From Locusta migratoria (lineage: Eukaryota; Arthropoda; Insecta; Orthoptera; Acrididae): a stretch of DNA of 64,000 bases. A program made the translations under genes and the position numbers. Shown piece after piece: positions 46,901 through 55,577 of the stretch. Every line of letters begins with the position of its first letter. Positions within the stretch are counted from its first letter, which is position 1. The stretch spans positions 349,579,668-349,643,667 of the forward strand of contig CM048744.1 in NCBI GenBank assembly GCA_026315105.1, given 5' to 3'. The notes beneath the pieces were generated by a model. It was not told where the DNA came from. It was given only the letters and a program-made list of their open reading frames with translations, and did not search any database.

Positions 46901-47565
46901 TACAAAGATGGTATGTCTCTCTGCAATCTACCCTTTGATCATGAAAAACTTCTGGTCTCCATCTCTTATAGCACCTACCCTATCAATTATCCATTCTGCA
47001 GTCTCTGTCTTCCTTAGTTCTGTCTTGCTCCTTCCAATCTACTCCCCATCACTGTTGTGTGGTTTCCCAATACTAACCCATATGCCCATTGTCTCAACCT
47101 CTTAGCCAGCAACCATCCTTCCCCAACACTGCTTCCCACAACCCAACTTCTTTCTCCCCTTAGAGATTTTCTAACAAAACCTCTCACCCTGGTCAAGCTG
47201 CAGTTCTCACTCATTATAGACAGCAGGAGCAATGTGCATGTGTATGTGAAGAAAAATGCATCTAAAAGTTACTACTGTTGTCAGTCTTGAGTGCCTATTA
47301 ACAACTCAGCAGCAGAAGCATTTGGTGAAATGTTACATTTATCCCTGAAGTTATTTGTATTTCACCAAACACTAGAGTAAATGAGAAATTATATACTAAC
47401 CTCAAAAGTTACTCCCAGTTTTTTCAATGCTTTGGACACGTACTCTGGAAAGCTCTTACATTTCGATGCTAAGCGGCCCACTTGCCCATCTGGTAGATTG
47501 TGTCTGCATTTTTCCACTAGCAATACTTGTAATAAAGATCGATAAAACAATGGTTCAATTGGTAC
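37634..47565 (-). CDS. METTL25: METTL25-family methyltransferase-like protein, last three exons
   Basis: Exons on the minus strand are 47565-47401 (55 codons), 41673-41527 (49 codons) and 37732-37634 (32 codons plus stop). All junctions are phase 0 with AG/GT signals. The joined piece contains LPDGQVGRLASKCKSFPEYV, SKALKKLGVTFE, FFMLRAVLAPVIETIILLDR, LLYLHEQ and LVQLFDPVTSPRCYAVLAIK. This matches the C-terminus of METTL25 proteins (KSF-EYV-ALKKLG; LAP-IETLILLDRL-YL-EQ; LFDPV-SPRCYAVIALK). Family knowledge: putative SAM-dependent methyltransferases related to METTL25B/RRNAD1, substrate unclear. The SAM-binding motifs lie in upstream exons beyond the window, so the next intron exceeds 16 kb. 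The exons are intact despite the TE-filled introns. Confidence 0.87.
38113..38400. mobile_element. Fragment related to the 42-kb TA-flanked MITE
   Basis: Begins TA then CTGTCAAATGGGGTGAATCT; internal repeats TTGGGGTGAATCCAATCA and GGAGTGAATCCGATTA follow. The left end matches the 42058 element; no right end found. Confidence 0.55.
38641..38871. repeat. Palindrome (arms about 100 bp)
   Basis: Left 38641-38745, right 38774-38871. GACCTGTTACACTGTCTACA is mirrored by TGTAGACAGTGCAACAGGTC. Hairpin motif CTGATG-GGGTTTAAACCC-TTGAAAC at 38677-38651 (minus) and CTGATGTT-GGGGGTTTAAACCC-TCGAAAC at 38829 (plus). In a METTL25 intron. Confidence 0.9.
39664..39782. repeat. Palindrome (arms about 55 bp)
   Basis: CCATCTTCAGATGAATACCA mirrored by TGGTATTCATCTGAAGATGG, centre AAACTGTTTG. 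The right edge runs into CTGAAGATGGTCTCCATGGA-CTGAAA (39772-39800). Confidence 0.88.
41110..41300. repeat. Dispersed repeat tail (partner of 1826-2010)
   Basis: Same block order as at 1.83-2.0 kb. On the minus strand CTGAAGAAGGCTAATGGCTG then GTAGCTT (41234-41199) is the tail hairpin. Confidence 0.55.
41415..41490. repeat. (TG)n followed by (GA)n microsatellite
   Basis: (TG) units at about 41427-41449 and about 19 GA units at 41453-41490. It lies 36 bp downstream, on the minus strand, of the METTL25 penultimate exon. Confidence 0.92.
41527..41673 (-). CDS. METTL25: METTL25 penultimate exon
   Basis: Acceptor TTTGATTTCAG (complement of 41674-41684) and donor GTAACT (complement of 41521-41526). 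Encodes VSLNEIEGLYNSHQSYKQKL and the hydrophobic LAPVIETIILLDRLLYL helix, the strongest family signature. Confidence 0.9.
42008..42043. repeat. (TAA)n/(TTA)n microsatellite
   Basis: TAATAATAATAATAATTATT-type run; self-complementary. Confidence 0.85.
42058..42916. mobile_element. MITE with TA duplication and CTGTCAAATGGG ends
   Basis: Left CTGTCAAATGGGTTGATTTT, right end read inward CCATCAAAAGGGGTGATTTT; both continue GGAC. TA lies at 42056-42057 and 42917-42918. Inside, GGGGTGATTTTGGACACG (about 42250), GGGGTTATTTCAG (about 42309) and CTGAAATCACCCC (about 42554) repeat the end motif. No coding. In a METTL25 intron. Confidence 0.8.
43931..43963. repeat. Poly-T run
   Basis: About 33 T in a METTL25 intron. 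Confidence 0.9.
44211..46420 (+). mobile_element. DNA transposon with about 105-bp inverted ends and DDE transposase relic
   Basis: Left end CAAGAGACACCTTTGACC; right end read inward CAAGACACACCTTTGACC. The match continues through AACACT, CACATGAAACC, AGAATAAC or GGAATAAC, CTCATAAACA or ATCATAAACA and GTGTGTCATTT (44211-44315 versus 46317-46420). TSD unresolved. Lies in a METTL25 intron. Confidence 0.75.
44640..46080 (+). pseudogene. DDE-superfamily transposase pseudogene
   Basis: The N-terminal EEPEPEGGSSSS-type segment is open at 44640-44828. At 45088-45180 the frame reads VNFKASISFIDNLKAEYGIS followed by SRHITTFVT, resembling a CENP-B/Tc5-type HTH. Downstream, QPLDVYFIKQYKLYIRRIAD (about 45720-45780), FHTVIYSKFAAPTYKA (about 45850) and the Cys pair ALVRCAHCS (about 46025) match the end of insect DDE endonucleases with QPLDVY and C-terminal Cys motifs. 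Multiple stops. Exact superfamily undecided. Confidence 0.72.
46421..47400. other. METTL25 intron, no gene recognised
   Basis: AT-rich, with a C/T-rich stretch at about 47000-47190 that resembles PLE 3' regions but has no diagnostic motif. Confidence 0.45.
47401..47565 (-). CDS. METTL25: METTL25 exon, first visible
   Basis: Acceptor TTAATTTCAG (complement of 47566-47575) and donor GTTAGT (complement of 47395-47400). Encodes VPIEPLFYRSLLQVLLVEKC then RHNLPDGQVG and the KSFPEYVSKALKKLG block. Confidence 0.87.
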
Positions 47566-48050
47566 CTGAAATTAATATAAAAATCAATCTTAATATTTTG
47601 TCCATATTACAGTACAAAAAGGTGAAATTTTACTCTCTTTAGGAGATTCAACAAATAACATTTGAAATACCTATTACCTGAAATGTACAGAAAAAAATGG
47701 TTACATAAATAATGTCACAAGTGAGGCATTGAAAGACGGCAACAGAGTGGTGAAGAGAACACAAGAGTCAGGTGCCAGGATAGGGATGTGTGGGGGACAG
47801 CTCAGTGAGCAGTATACTGCAAACACGCAGAAGCAAGCCTAACAACAATGAGTCATGGGGCAAAAATGGATTTCATAGCTGAACCACAAAAAATATGGAG
47901 AACAAAAGAGTGTCAAAGGTGGTCAACAGAATCAAGAATTTGAGGTTTGTGATCAAATGGAACTTGTTATCATACAGAAAAATTTCTGCAATTCATAGAC
48001 AATTATGAGCCCCTCTTTTTCAGTTTGCAAATACTTAAGCTGTATGGAGT

Positions 48051-48305
48051 TCATCTTTGATGCATATGTGAAAGGGCACTCAGAGCCGTCCTTGTGTCTA
48101 TAAGCCAAAACCACATCCAAACCACATTATGAAGCATCCATGACCAGAAGAAAATACTGTCTGGGAATGTAACCACGGGGGGAGGGTGGGGGCGACGACA
48201 TTGCATCGTATGTTTCAATGTCAAACATGCCCTATCACACATCAGAAACCAATGAAATTGAATGAACTTGTTCAAGAGTGCACTGAATGGCTGAATGATG
48301 GTCAC
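48051..48305 (-). pseudogene. Gypsy RNase H-region fragment, minus strand
   Basis: Reads IQPFSALLNKFIQFHWFLMC then TLKHTMQ and VVTFPD: the Gypsy pattern PLT-LLKKGV-F-W, A-TLK, P-L-FPDF. Orientation is opposite to the adjacent RT fragment. Confidence 0.7.
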
Positions 48306-48419
48306 CCCATTGAGAATCTACAGTCCCCTTCACCCCTCGCTTCCTGTAAGTAGAGGTGTGACTTGGTGGTCAACTACCATCCCCATGGTCAAAAAGCAGT
48401 CCTCTGGGTCAAACATTAG

Positions 48420-49420
48420 ATGTCAACACAAACAACCCATTACATAGGCATCCTCAAGTCTCACCCTGCCCTCAAGCCCTTCCTGTTTTATGAGTCACAA
48501 CTGCACTGTTTGTCATAGATGTTGGGCCACATGCCATCAGTACAACAAGAAGGGCCTCGTTTCATTGGTTTCCAAATCCAACCCCCTCCCTCACTGAACT
48601 TAAGGTTTTTCAAAAGGTGCTACATACGCAGCTTGAAGCAGATATTGTTGTCACACTATTAAACTCTAAAACCTGTGCTGGTGTGGGCTCTCTGCCATTC
48701 TGTCCTATCACTCAGAAGTTACTTAGCCGTAACAAACAATTGTTTCTTGTGTTCGGCTAGTTCAACAATCCTGTGGCATACCACATGGTGGTGGTGTGGC
48801 CATTAAACATTCTTGTGGTTCTTAATGCTTATACATAAAACCTTTTTGGTATGAATATGTTCCAGTTGCTCAAGTTCTCCATTTCAGATGTGATTGATCT
48901 AGAATTGAACAAGGTAATCTATCTAGAACTGGATGCACTCTGTGCTAATTTTTCTTCCTTATTCTTGCCAGCCTTGGGCAAACAACTTCTTTTCAGGCCC
49001 ACATCACTATAAAACCTTTTGTGCGATCACAATTTTTCTGGGCCCACTTATTGTCAGTCGTCCTCTACGACCAAATTAAAGCAGAATTAGACTATCTCGC
49101 TGAATAGGGTGTTATTAATCATGTTTTTTGATCAAGAGGAACACACAACTGGTCACTGTCAAAAATCCGACTGGCCAATTATGGTTCTGTGGCGACTTTA
49201 AGGACTGTTTAGGGCCCAATCCATTATCAGTGCCTATTTGTTACCATTCCAGGGGAGGTTGACAAGCTCCCATTGAACGAGGCTTTCCAATATATGTTGC
49301 TGGTTAATACTCCTCTGCATGGGTGGCTTGTTCTAAAAGGCCAGATGGACCCACCGCAAATTTATAAAGTATTCTTTTTTCAGTATTACATCAAACATTT
49401 AGAGTATGACATGATTCTGG
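48420..49420 (+). pseudogene. Gypsy protease/RT fragment, plus strand
   Basis: Fragments read LLNSKTCAGVGSLPFCPIT (after the protease site), IKAELDYLAEXGVINHVF, then TVKNPTGQLWFCGDFKDC (RT start, normally VKKPNGQLRFCGDF), then NPLSVPICYHSRGG, where Gypsy RTs have the Y-I-P block. Stops and shifts throughout. Confidence 0.8.
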
Positions 49421-49429
49421 TGTAGTATG

Positions 49430-49970
49430 AGTGACAGAACAGCAGTAATGAGGCCCTGTATCCACCGCTCCATTGCAGAGTACACTTTCTCATCCCATTC
49501 GTCCAAAGCAGGTCTATCACCATTCCACATCCTGACTCCCAGTCTCAGTGAAGTCACCAAGCAGTTTTCCTTCGCCACATAATCCCTCACCCTAGTGCAG
49601 CTTGTGGCTAGTTCTAATCTGGTACCCATGGACAAGCTCACCCCTACCCCTCTTTCCATGCACTAAACTACGCAGGCTGTCTCTGTCACATTCCCAGTCC
49701 CTTCCCTTAGCACACTTGGTTGCAAGTCTATTCAGTGTCTGTGGACAGGCAGCTTGGGCCTATAGTATTTACCTATTTTTGTTGCTGCGTACCTTACTGC
49801 ATTTCTCCCCCCTCCCCATTATAATTTGACAACCGGAAATGTGGAAAAAGTAAACAAGGCCATCTCTAGTGTCACATATTCTTGAGGAATGTGGTTGAAA
49901 CTTGAAGTTAATACAAATAAAGCAGATTGTCTGATTACAACACTCTTTCATTTATTAACCATTGCTATAC
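49430..49970. other. Presumed METTL25 intron, nothing recognised
   Basis: Open stretches on both strands (49399-49659 minus, 49602-49829 plus) lack splice context and family resemblance. Confidence 0.4.
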
Positions 49971-49974
49971 CATG

Positions 49975-50073
49975 AAGGATGGGGGTTTACTTTATGCCCA
50001 CCTTCTGAAAATATAATCTAATCAGCTTTCGGTTGTTAAGCCTTTATCTGTCACAGAGAACGTTTAGGCATGG
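49975..50073 (-). mobile_element. 3' part of the minus-strand Penelope-like copy
   Basis: On the minus strand CATGCCTAAACG continues the PLE sequence that breaks at 52804: CCCCCATGCCTAAACG here, compared with CCCCCAGGCCTGAACC in the plus copy near 53751. The tail hairpin GATAAAGGCTTAACAACCGA then AAGC is at 50057-50024. Confidence 0.82.
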
Positions 50074-50951
50074 GGGTCATTCCATGCCAAGTGGTCTAGA
50101 GGCTCCCACATGACCCTCATGGATTTTGATGAAATTTTGTATGAACATTCACACATGTTCTCAATGAACACTGATAAAGTTTCAGTTCAAAAAAATCAAT
50201 ACTTCCGGAGATACAGTCACTTGTTTAAGACCATAGCACAGCTTCCAATAGTGCATCCTTGAATTTTCAGTAACTTTGAGATGATATATCTGGGAGTATT
50301 TGCATGAAATAAACAAAACTTGGCCATCTTATACAACTTTTAGAGCTCTTTAAAGTAAAATAACAAGAACAGGATTTCTGAGCAATTTTCATATAGAAAA
50401 TTTGGGGCAAAGTTGGGCGAAAAAATTGCTGGTTAAAAAAAGTGCGAACTTTAGTTTTTTATATCTCCAGAAGTAATTGTGGGATGTACATGAAACTTTG
50501 CACACCATAACTCACCAACACAAGGTCTTAGAATATAAAGTTTCATTCTCATATTGCTTCCCATTATTTCACAAATCTAGGGTAAAGTTGACGATTTTTC
50601 AAAAAGTGCTAAAAATGGATATTTTCAGTCAAATTTTTCAAAAAAGTGTTTTCTCCAAATTACTTTAAACTATGCTCATTAGAAAGAGCATATTCTAAAC
50701 TATCTAGAAAAGTGGATTTGGTTTTGCAATGCAAGCATATAAGGCCCTAAAAAGTAGCATAATCCTAGAGGCGCACTGGAAGTTTGAACCCATTTTTCTG
50801 GCACTTAAATTATACCTAAAATCTTTTATTATGTCTAATAAATATTTGTTAATGCCTGGGATAAGTGAAATAAGAAGTCTGATGAATAGGACGTAGCTCA
50901 AGTCCAAATAGAAAAAGAATAAAAATAGAAACAATGTTATTTCTTAACTGT

Positions 50952-50973
50952 CCCCCCCCCCCCCCCATCCCAC

Positions 50974-51033
<60 letters not shown>
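50952..51033. repeat. Poly-C, (CT)n and (AC)n tract
   Basis: 15 C, then about 22 CT units and 6 AC units. Confidence 0.93.
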
Positions 51034-51036
<3 letters not shown>

Positions 51037-51279
51037 TGATAATTTAGAATGAATGTAAATTGTAAAATTTATTTGCACAATCATTATCTAATTATTAATA
51101 GCATTTTTAATTAACACCGCCAGCTTACTGAAGGAAAATAAGTATATAAGTGATTAATGATGAAAATTCTCCTCAGAGATAATAAATATTGTTGAAATGA
51201 GATAGAAGTACTGGTCAGCCATTCTATCTCATTTCAACAATATTTAAGTATATAAGTGAGTTGTTGTGGTTTAACCACT

Positions 51280-52230
51280 GCTAGATTCATTTCACCTGAG
51301 AAAACCAGTATCTCCATCACTGTAGGGGCTACGCTCGAGCATCAACAGCTATGGGTGAGTTTCTTTACACAGGTTTCCAAGCCTGATGAATGTAAACAGG
51401 AATGGTGTATTGCCGGCCAGACGAATTTACTGATGGAGCTGGAATACGTGCAATAATGTGGTGTGATGGAACCCAGTACTTGTCACTTATTGGTGGTCAA
51501 TAAAATGAATCTGCTGGACCATGAGGGTGCATAAAGTTTATTAATGCACCCCTTTGCTCAGTGGAAGTCTCACAGATATTCCCAATCCACCAAAAATTTT
51601 CTTAGATGCATGCAACATATTGTCCAGCTTGGAGAGCAGACATTAATGTGCCTTCTTTAATTCTCTGACCCATTGTAGCTAAAAAAAATGATCAATCATT
51701 TGAAACTCTGCTGACCTGAATTATTATTTCATCAATAGGTAAAAAGTGACAATTTTCTCTAGCGCCTGCTACAGTTTGTCCATGTTTAAACCTCACTTCT
51801 TGTGACAATTTTTTTTTCTTTTTTCCTTTTTTTCCCCCAATTTCATCTTTACTGACGAAAAGAAATTTGATTCCATTAATGTTTTCAGAGAAGAAGTGAA
51901 ACAGGTCTAGGTAAGTAAGATTGAGCACTGGAGCCATCACTGAAATTATGAATGTGAGATATCTGTTCAAACTGTGCCTTTATGTATTTGATGAGCTCCT
52001 TGATAAAAACGTTAACTGTACCAGTGTCATGCCACAAACAAGAACTGATAATGCAGAAACTTAAAGATTCCACTTTCTCATTTTGATGAAAGTAGATAAC
52101 AAATGGATGAATTGTTGCTAAAGTGGAAGCCTTGCACAGCATCCTGAATAATAAAAGAATAATTTTCCAAAAAATCCATTAGGACAACAAGCTCTTTGTT
52201 TTTCAGATAACATTTAAGGCCTTTAAGGTG
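51280..52230 (-). pseudogene. Transposase relic of the 2.73-kb element
   Basis: Minus strand, N to C: ATIHPFVIYFHQNEKVESLS, FCIISSCLWHDTGTVNVFIK, HIHNFSDGSSAQ (about 52110-51930), then about 51600-51400 YVACI, WWIGNICETSTEQ, NFMHPHGPADSFYWPP and a PSVNSSGRQY-like end. SLSFC-ISDCL-H-T, FSDG-ASQYKN and the MHPHGP-SFYWP tail belong to a transposase type common in insects and cnidarians. Stops and deletions make it inactive. I do not assign a superfamily name. Confidence 0.78.
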
Positions 52231-52803
52231 CAGTTATTCCAGCTCCATCAGTAAATTTGACTGTCTGACAATACACCATTCCTCTTGATATTCATCAGAC
52301 AATTAATGTAGCATAGGTAAGGTGGTACAAATTCGATATAGGTACAATTCCGATCAACATAAGTTTTCAGTCTCGTATTGTTGCTAGCACTTGCCTTTGT
52401 GTGGCATTGCAGTGTAGCAAGTTTCTACAGCTCCTCCTGTCTTTTTCCAAAAATACAACACTCTGTGTTAAGGAGAGACAAATTTTTTTCCTGTAAAGAT
52501 GTACTTGGAGCTACTTCATCGAACGTGCTCTTATAAATGTTCTAGTTTCCACGTGCTTGTAAACAAATACTCCCAAAGATATATCATCTCAAAGTTGCTG
52601 AAAATTCTAGGACGCACTATTGGAAGCTGTGCTATGGTCTTAAACAAGTGACTGTATCTCCGGAAGTATTGAATTTTTGAAACTGAAACTTTACCAGTGT
52701 TCATTGAGAACATGTGTGATTGTTCATACCAAATTTCATCAAAATCCATGAGGGTCATGTGGGAACTTTTCTCGATATTAGACCACTTGGCACGGAATGG
52801 CCC

Positions 52804-53165
52804 ATGGGGGATTGTGGGAGCGTAGGATATATTGTAGGGAGAGTTCCCATCTGTACAATTCAGACAAGTTGGTGTTTGTGGGCAGGATCCATATGGCACA
52901 GGGCATGTAGCAGTCATTGAAGTGAACCACATCATGCAGTGCTGCATGCTCTGCAACAGAATGGTCCAGCTTTCTCCTTGCCGCAGTATGACAATGGGCA
53001 TTCATCCACACAGGCAGCTTGTTGCTGGCCATGCTCACATAGAAAGCTACACAGTGTTTGTAGCTCAGTTTATATAAAACATGACTGCTATCACAGGTTG
53101 CCCCACCTATTATGGGATATGAACAGCCACAATGGAGCATCCCCCTCATCACCTGATACCAACCA
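52804..53165 (-). pseudogene. Penelope-like element C-terminus (GIY-YIG), minus-strand copy
   Basis: Reads IIGGATCDSSHVLYKLSYKH then CVAFYVSMASNKL, MNAHCH, LDHSVAEHAALHDV, SELYRWELSLQYIL. It matches the GIY-YIG endonuclease end of PLEs (VY-L-C--C--FYVGMT-N-L--R-NGH). Here the Gly of YVG is Ser. The frame is open for 124 codons but the RT is absent, so it is 5'-truncated. Confidence 0.88.
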
Positions 53166-53831
53166 GGACTAGAGCAGTTAAACTACATTCTCCGCCAGGG
53201 TTTCAATTACCTTTCATCCTGCCCTGAAATGAGAAATACCCTACCCAAAATCCTCCCTACCCCCTACAGTGGTATTCCACTGTCCACCAAACCTACATAA
53301 TATCCTTGCCCATCCTTACTCCTTCCCTGCTCCCAACCCCTTACCCCATGGCTCATACCCCTGCAATAGACCTAGATGCAAAACCTGTCCTATCCACCAA
53401 CCTAACGCCACCCACTCCAGTCCCGTCACAGGCATTTCCTATCCCATAAAAGATGGGGCAACCTGTGATAGCAGTCATCTTGTATACAAACTGAGCTGCA
53501 AACACTGTGCAGATTTCTACGTGGGTATGACCAGCAACACGCTGTCTATCCAGATGAATGGCCATTGTCATACTTTGGCAAGGAGACAGCTGGACCATCC
53601 TGTTGCAGAGTATGCAGCACTGCATGATGTGGCTCACTTCAATGACTGCTACACAGCCTGTGCCTTAGGGATCCTCACCACAAACACCAGCTTGTCTGAA
53701 TTGCGCAGATGGGAACTCTCCCTACAATATATCCTATTCTTCCACAATCCCCCAGGCCTGAACCTTCGATAGTTCCTGCCCCCACCACTCTCCTCTCCCC
53801 TTTCTTTCCCTACTCACACTCCAGCTTATGT
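53166..53831 (+). pseudogene. Penelope-like element C-terminus (GIY-YIG), plus-strand copy
   Basis: Starts EQLNYILRQGFNYLSSCPEM in another frame, then SYPCNRPRCKTCPIHQPN, DGATCDSSHLVYKLSCKHCA, DFYVGMTSNTLSIQMNGHCH, LDHPVAEYAALHDVAHFNDC, ELRRWELSLQYIL and a TAG near 53772. GIY-YIG residues Y, YVG, R-to-Q and H are visible; the usual catalytic Arg position is Gln (SIQMNGH instead of S-RMNGH). It is interrupted at 53831 by the long-TIR element; its 3' tail resumes at 63114. Confidence 0.9.
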
Positions 53832-53832
53832 A

Positions 53833-55577
53833 CACTCTTTGACAAAAAACCTGGCCGCCGGCCGGCCGCCGCTGAGCCTAAGTCCGAGCCGATCGCGACA
53901 TGGGACAATAAAAGTGGCCACGCTGATTCGCTCTAAGTCCTGCTATCTGCACAATCTGGCAACACTGCAGACTGCGGGAGTTCATACAGTACTTGTTGTG
54001 TGCAGTTGGAAGATATCTGGGTCAGCTACATCCGTGGTATTGCGGTAAAGTGCGCGACTTGTATGTGCAGTATTAGCGATCGAAACCGACCGTTGACAAA
54101 AATTTTAAATTCACGTCACTCGTGCATGCTGATACCACATGTGTAAGGGGAGCATATGTGTAGCGTATTTCATTTTTTGGTACACTGGTAATAACATTTC
54201 GGCCCCATAACATTGCCACCTCTGGCCGCAGTACTTGGCAGAGCTCTCCGCGGCCCACTCGCCGGCAGCAGCGCTGCACAGCGCTGCCTCGCCCTCTGCC
54301 CACAGCGCCTGCCGCCGCTCATCGCCTTGGATATGTAAAATGCTGTAGTGTTGCTGAGTGGTGATCCATAAAAAAAAGTTGCGATTCGTATTTTACACAG
54401 GATATAACGAAGCAGACCACCTACTTTGAATGATGAGCATATAATACATTAGAGAGGCAAACAATTGTCATTGTCCAATCCAATGGCACTCTACGATGGT
54501 TAACATTTATTTGTGGTTTAAATCTCGATCCTTTTCCTTACAGAAAAGCCTTCCATGTAATTTGTTATTGTCATCAGTTCATATGTTTTCATCAAGACAC
54601 ACTATGTAACTCACTAAAATGTTGTAGTGTCGTTGTTTCATTCCTTACGGTAAATGTATAAGCTAAATTATGTGAATACGTTTCAGTTCACGTTCTAAAG
54701 CAACACAGGCACACTGCAAGGTTCGTGTCTTCACGTCTCATTTCTAAAGGAGATATTTCGCATCAATGGAGGTGAATTCGAATTTCTTCGAAGGCGTTTG
54801 TATGGTGAAGCAAAGAAGACATCTAATACCATTTCCATAATTTGAAGTCGACCTTTCTAAAAGACTTACTGTATAAAGCTTTTCTTGTGATTTCGATAAA
54901 GAGTTTTTTCTTGCAATCTGCAGCGTATAACGTAAAATAAAACAGAATTCCATCCCCAAACGCAATTTCTCCAACCAGGATTAGAACTGCCGCCTCACAC
55001 CAGGCTTGCATCGTAAGACACAAACAGAACCACACAGCCAACCACACACTGCCGCATTTTGCCCTCAGTCTCTCACATATTCAATGCTGAGCCTCTAACG
55101 CATCGAGAAAGATAACCTGAAAGTCACCTACACTAATAACTACATTTCTTGAGCGCAAAAGTTAAATTTCTGTCTCTCATTTCACGTAGGCATTACACAT
55201 CATGAGTCATGAAAGTAGAAGAGGAATGTCAAGTGAACATAGCGAGACAATTCAGTACCACTTGCGGAAGTAACTGCACTATCACAGTGTTGCCAAATAT
55301 CAGCAACGATGTTGCCAGTTCTTAGGTGTACTAGGAAGACCTGTGTAGCGATAAGCGACGCGAAATCGCGTACGTCTCATGCGGGCTTCTAGAGGGGAGT
55401 CGCGCATTTTGGTTAATATGCGGCGCTCTCTCCTGATAGTTTCCGTCGTCACATTTAGGATGCAGATATTAAATTCGTCCAATGAGGCCGAAACTAGCGT
55501 TTAAATTTTTTGAAGCTTTACTGCAGTATGATATATTTTCAGCAAATTACTAGAGAAAAAAAAAAAATACTGATATT
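53833..55577 (+). repeat. Left long terminal inverted repeat
   Basis: GC- and CpG-rich outer 500 bp (CTGGCCGCCGGCCGGCCGCC near the tip), then AT-richer sequence. The short ORFs here (54303-54073, 55482-55300) are mirrored in the other arm and have no family resemblance. Confidence 0.92.

Larger units (their letters stand above)
50074..52803 (-). mobile_element. 2.73-kb TIR transposon inserted in the minus-strand PLE
   Basis: Ends GGGTCATTCCATGCCAAGTG and, read inward from the right, GGGCCATTCCGTGCCAAGTG; similarity extends about 260 bp (50074-50330 versus 52540-52803). ATGG duplication at 50070-50073 and 52804-52807. Removing the element restores PLE sequence. A transposase relic lies on the minus strand. 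Interior also has poly-C (50952-50966), (CT)n (50976-51020) and a small palindrome (51187-51244). Confidence 0.88.

Noticed and set aside
54073..54303. Arg/Gly-rich ORF mirrored in both long inverted arms
   Set aside because: Mirroring follows from the inverted repeat; GC-rich composition and an in-frame indel between arms without other support.
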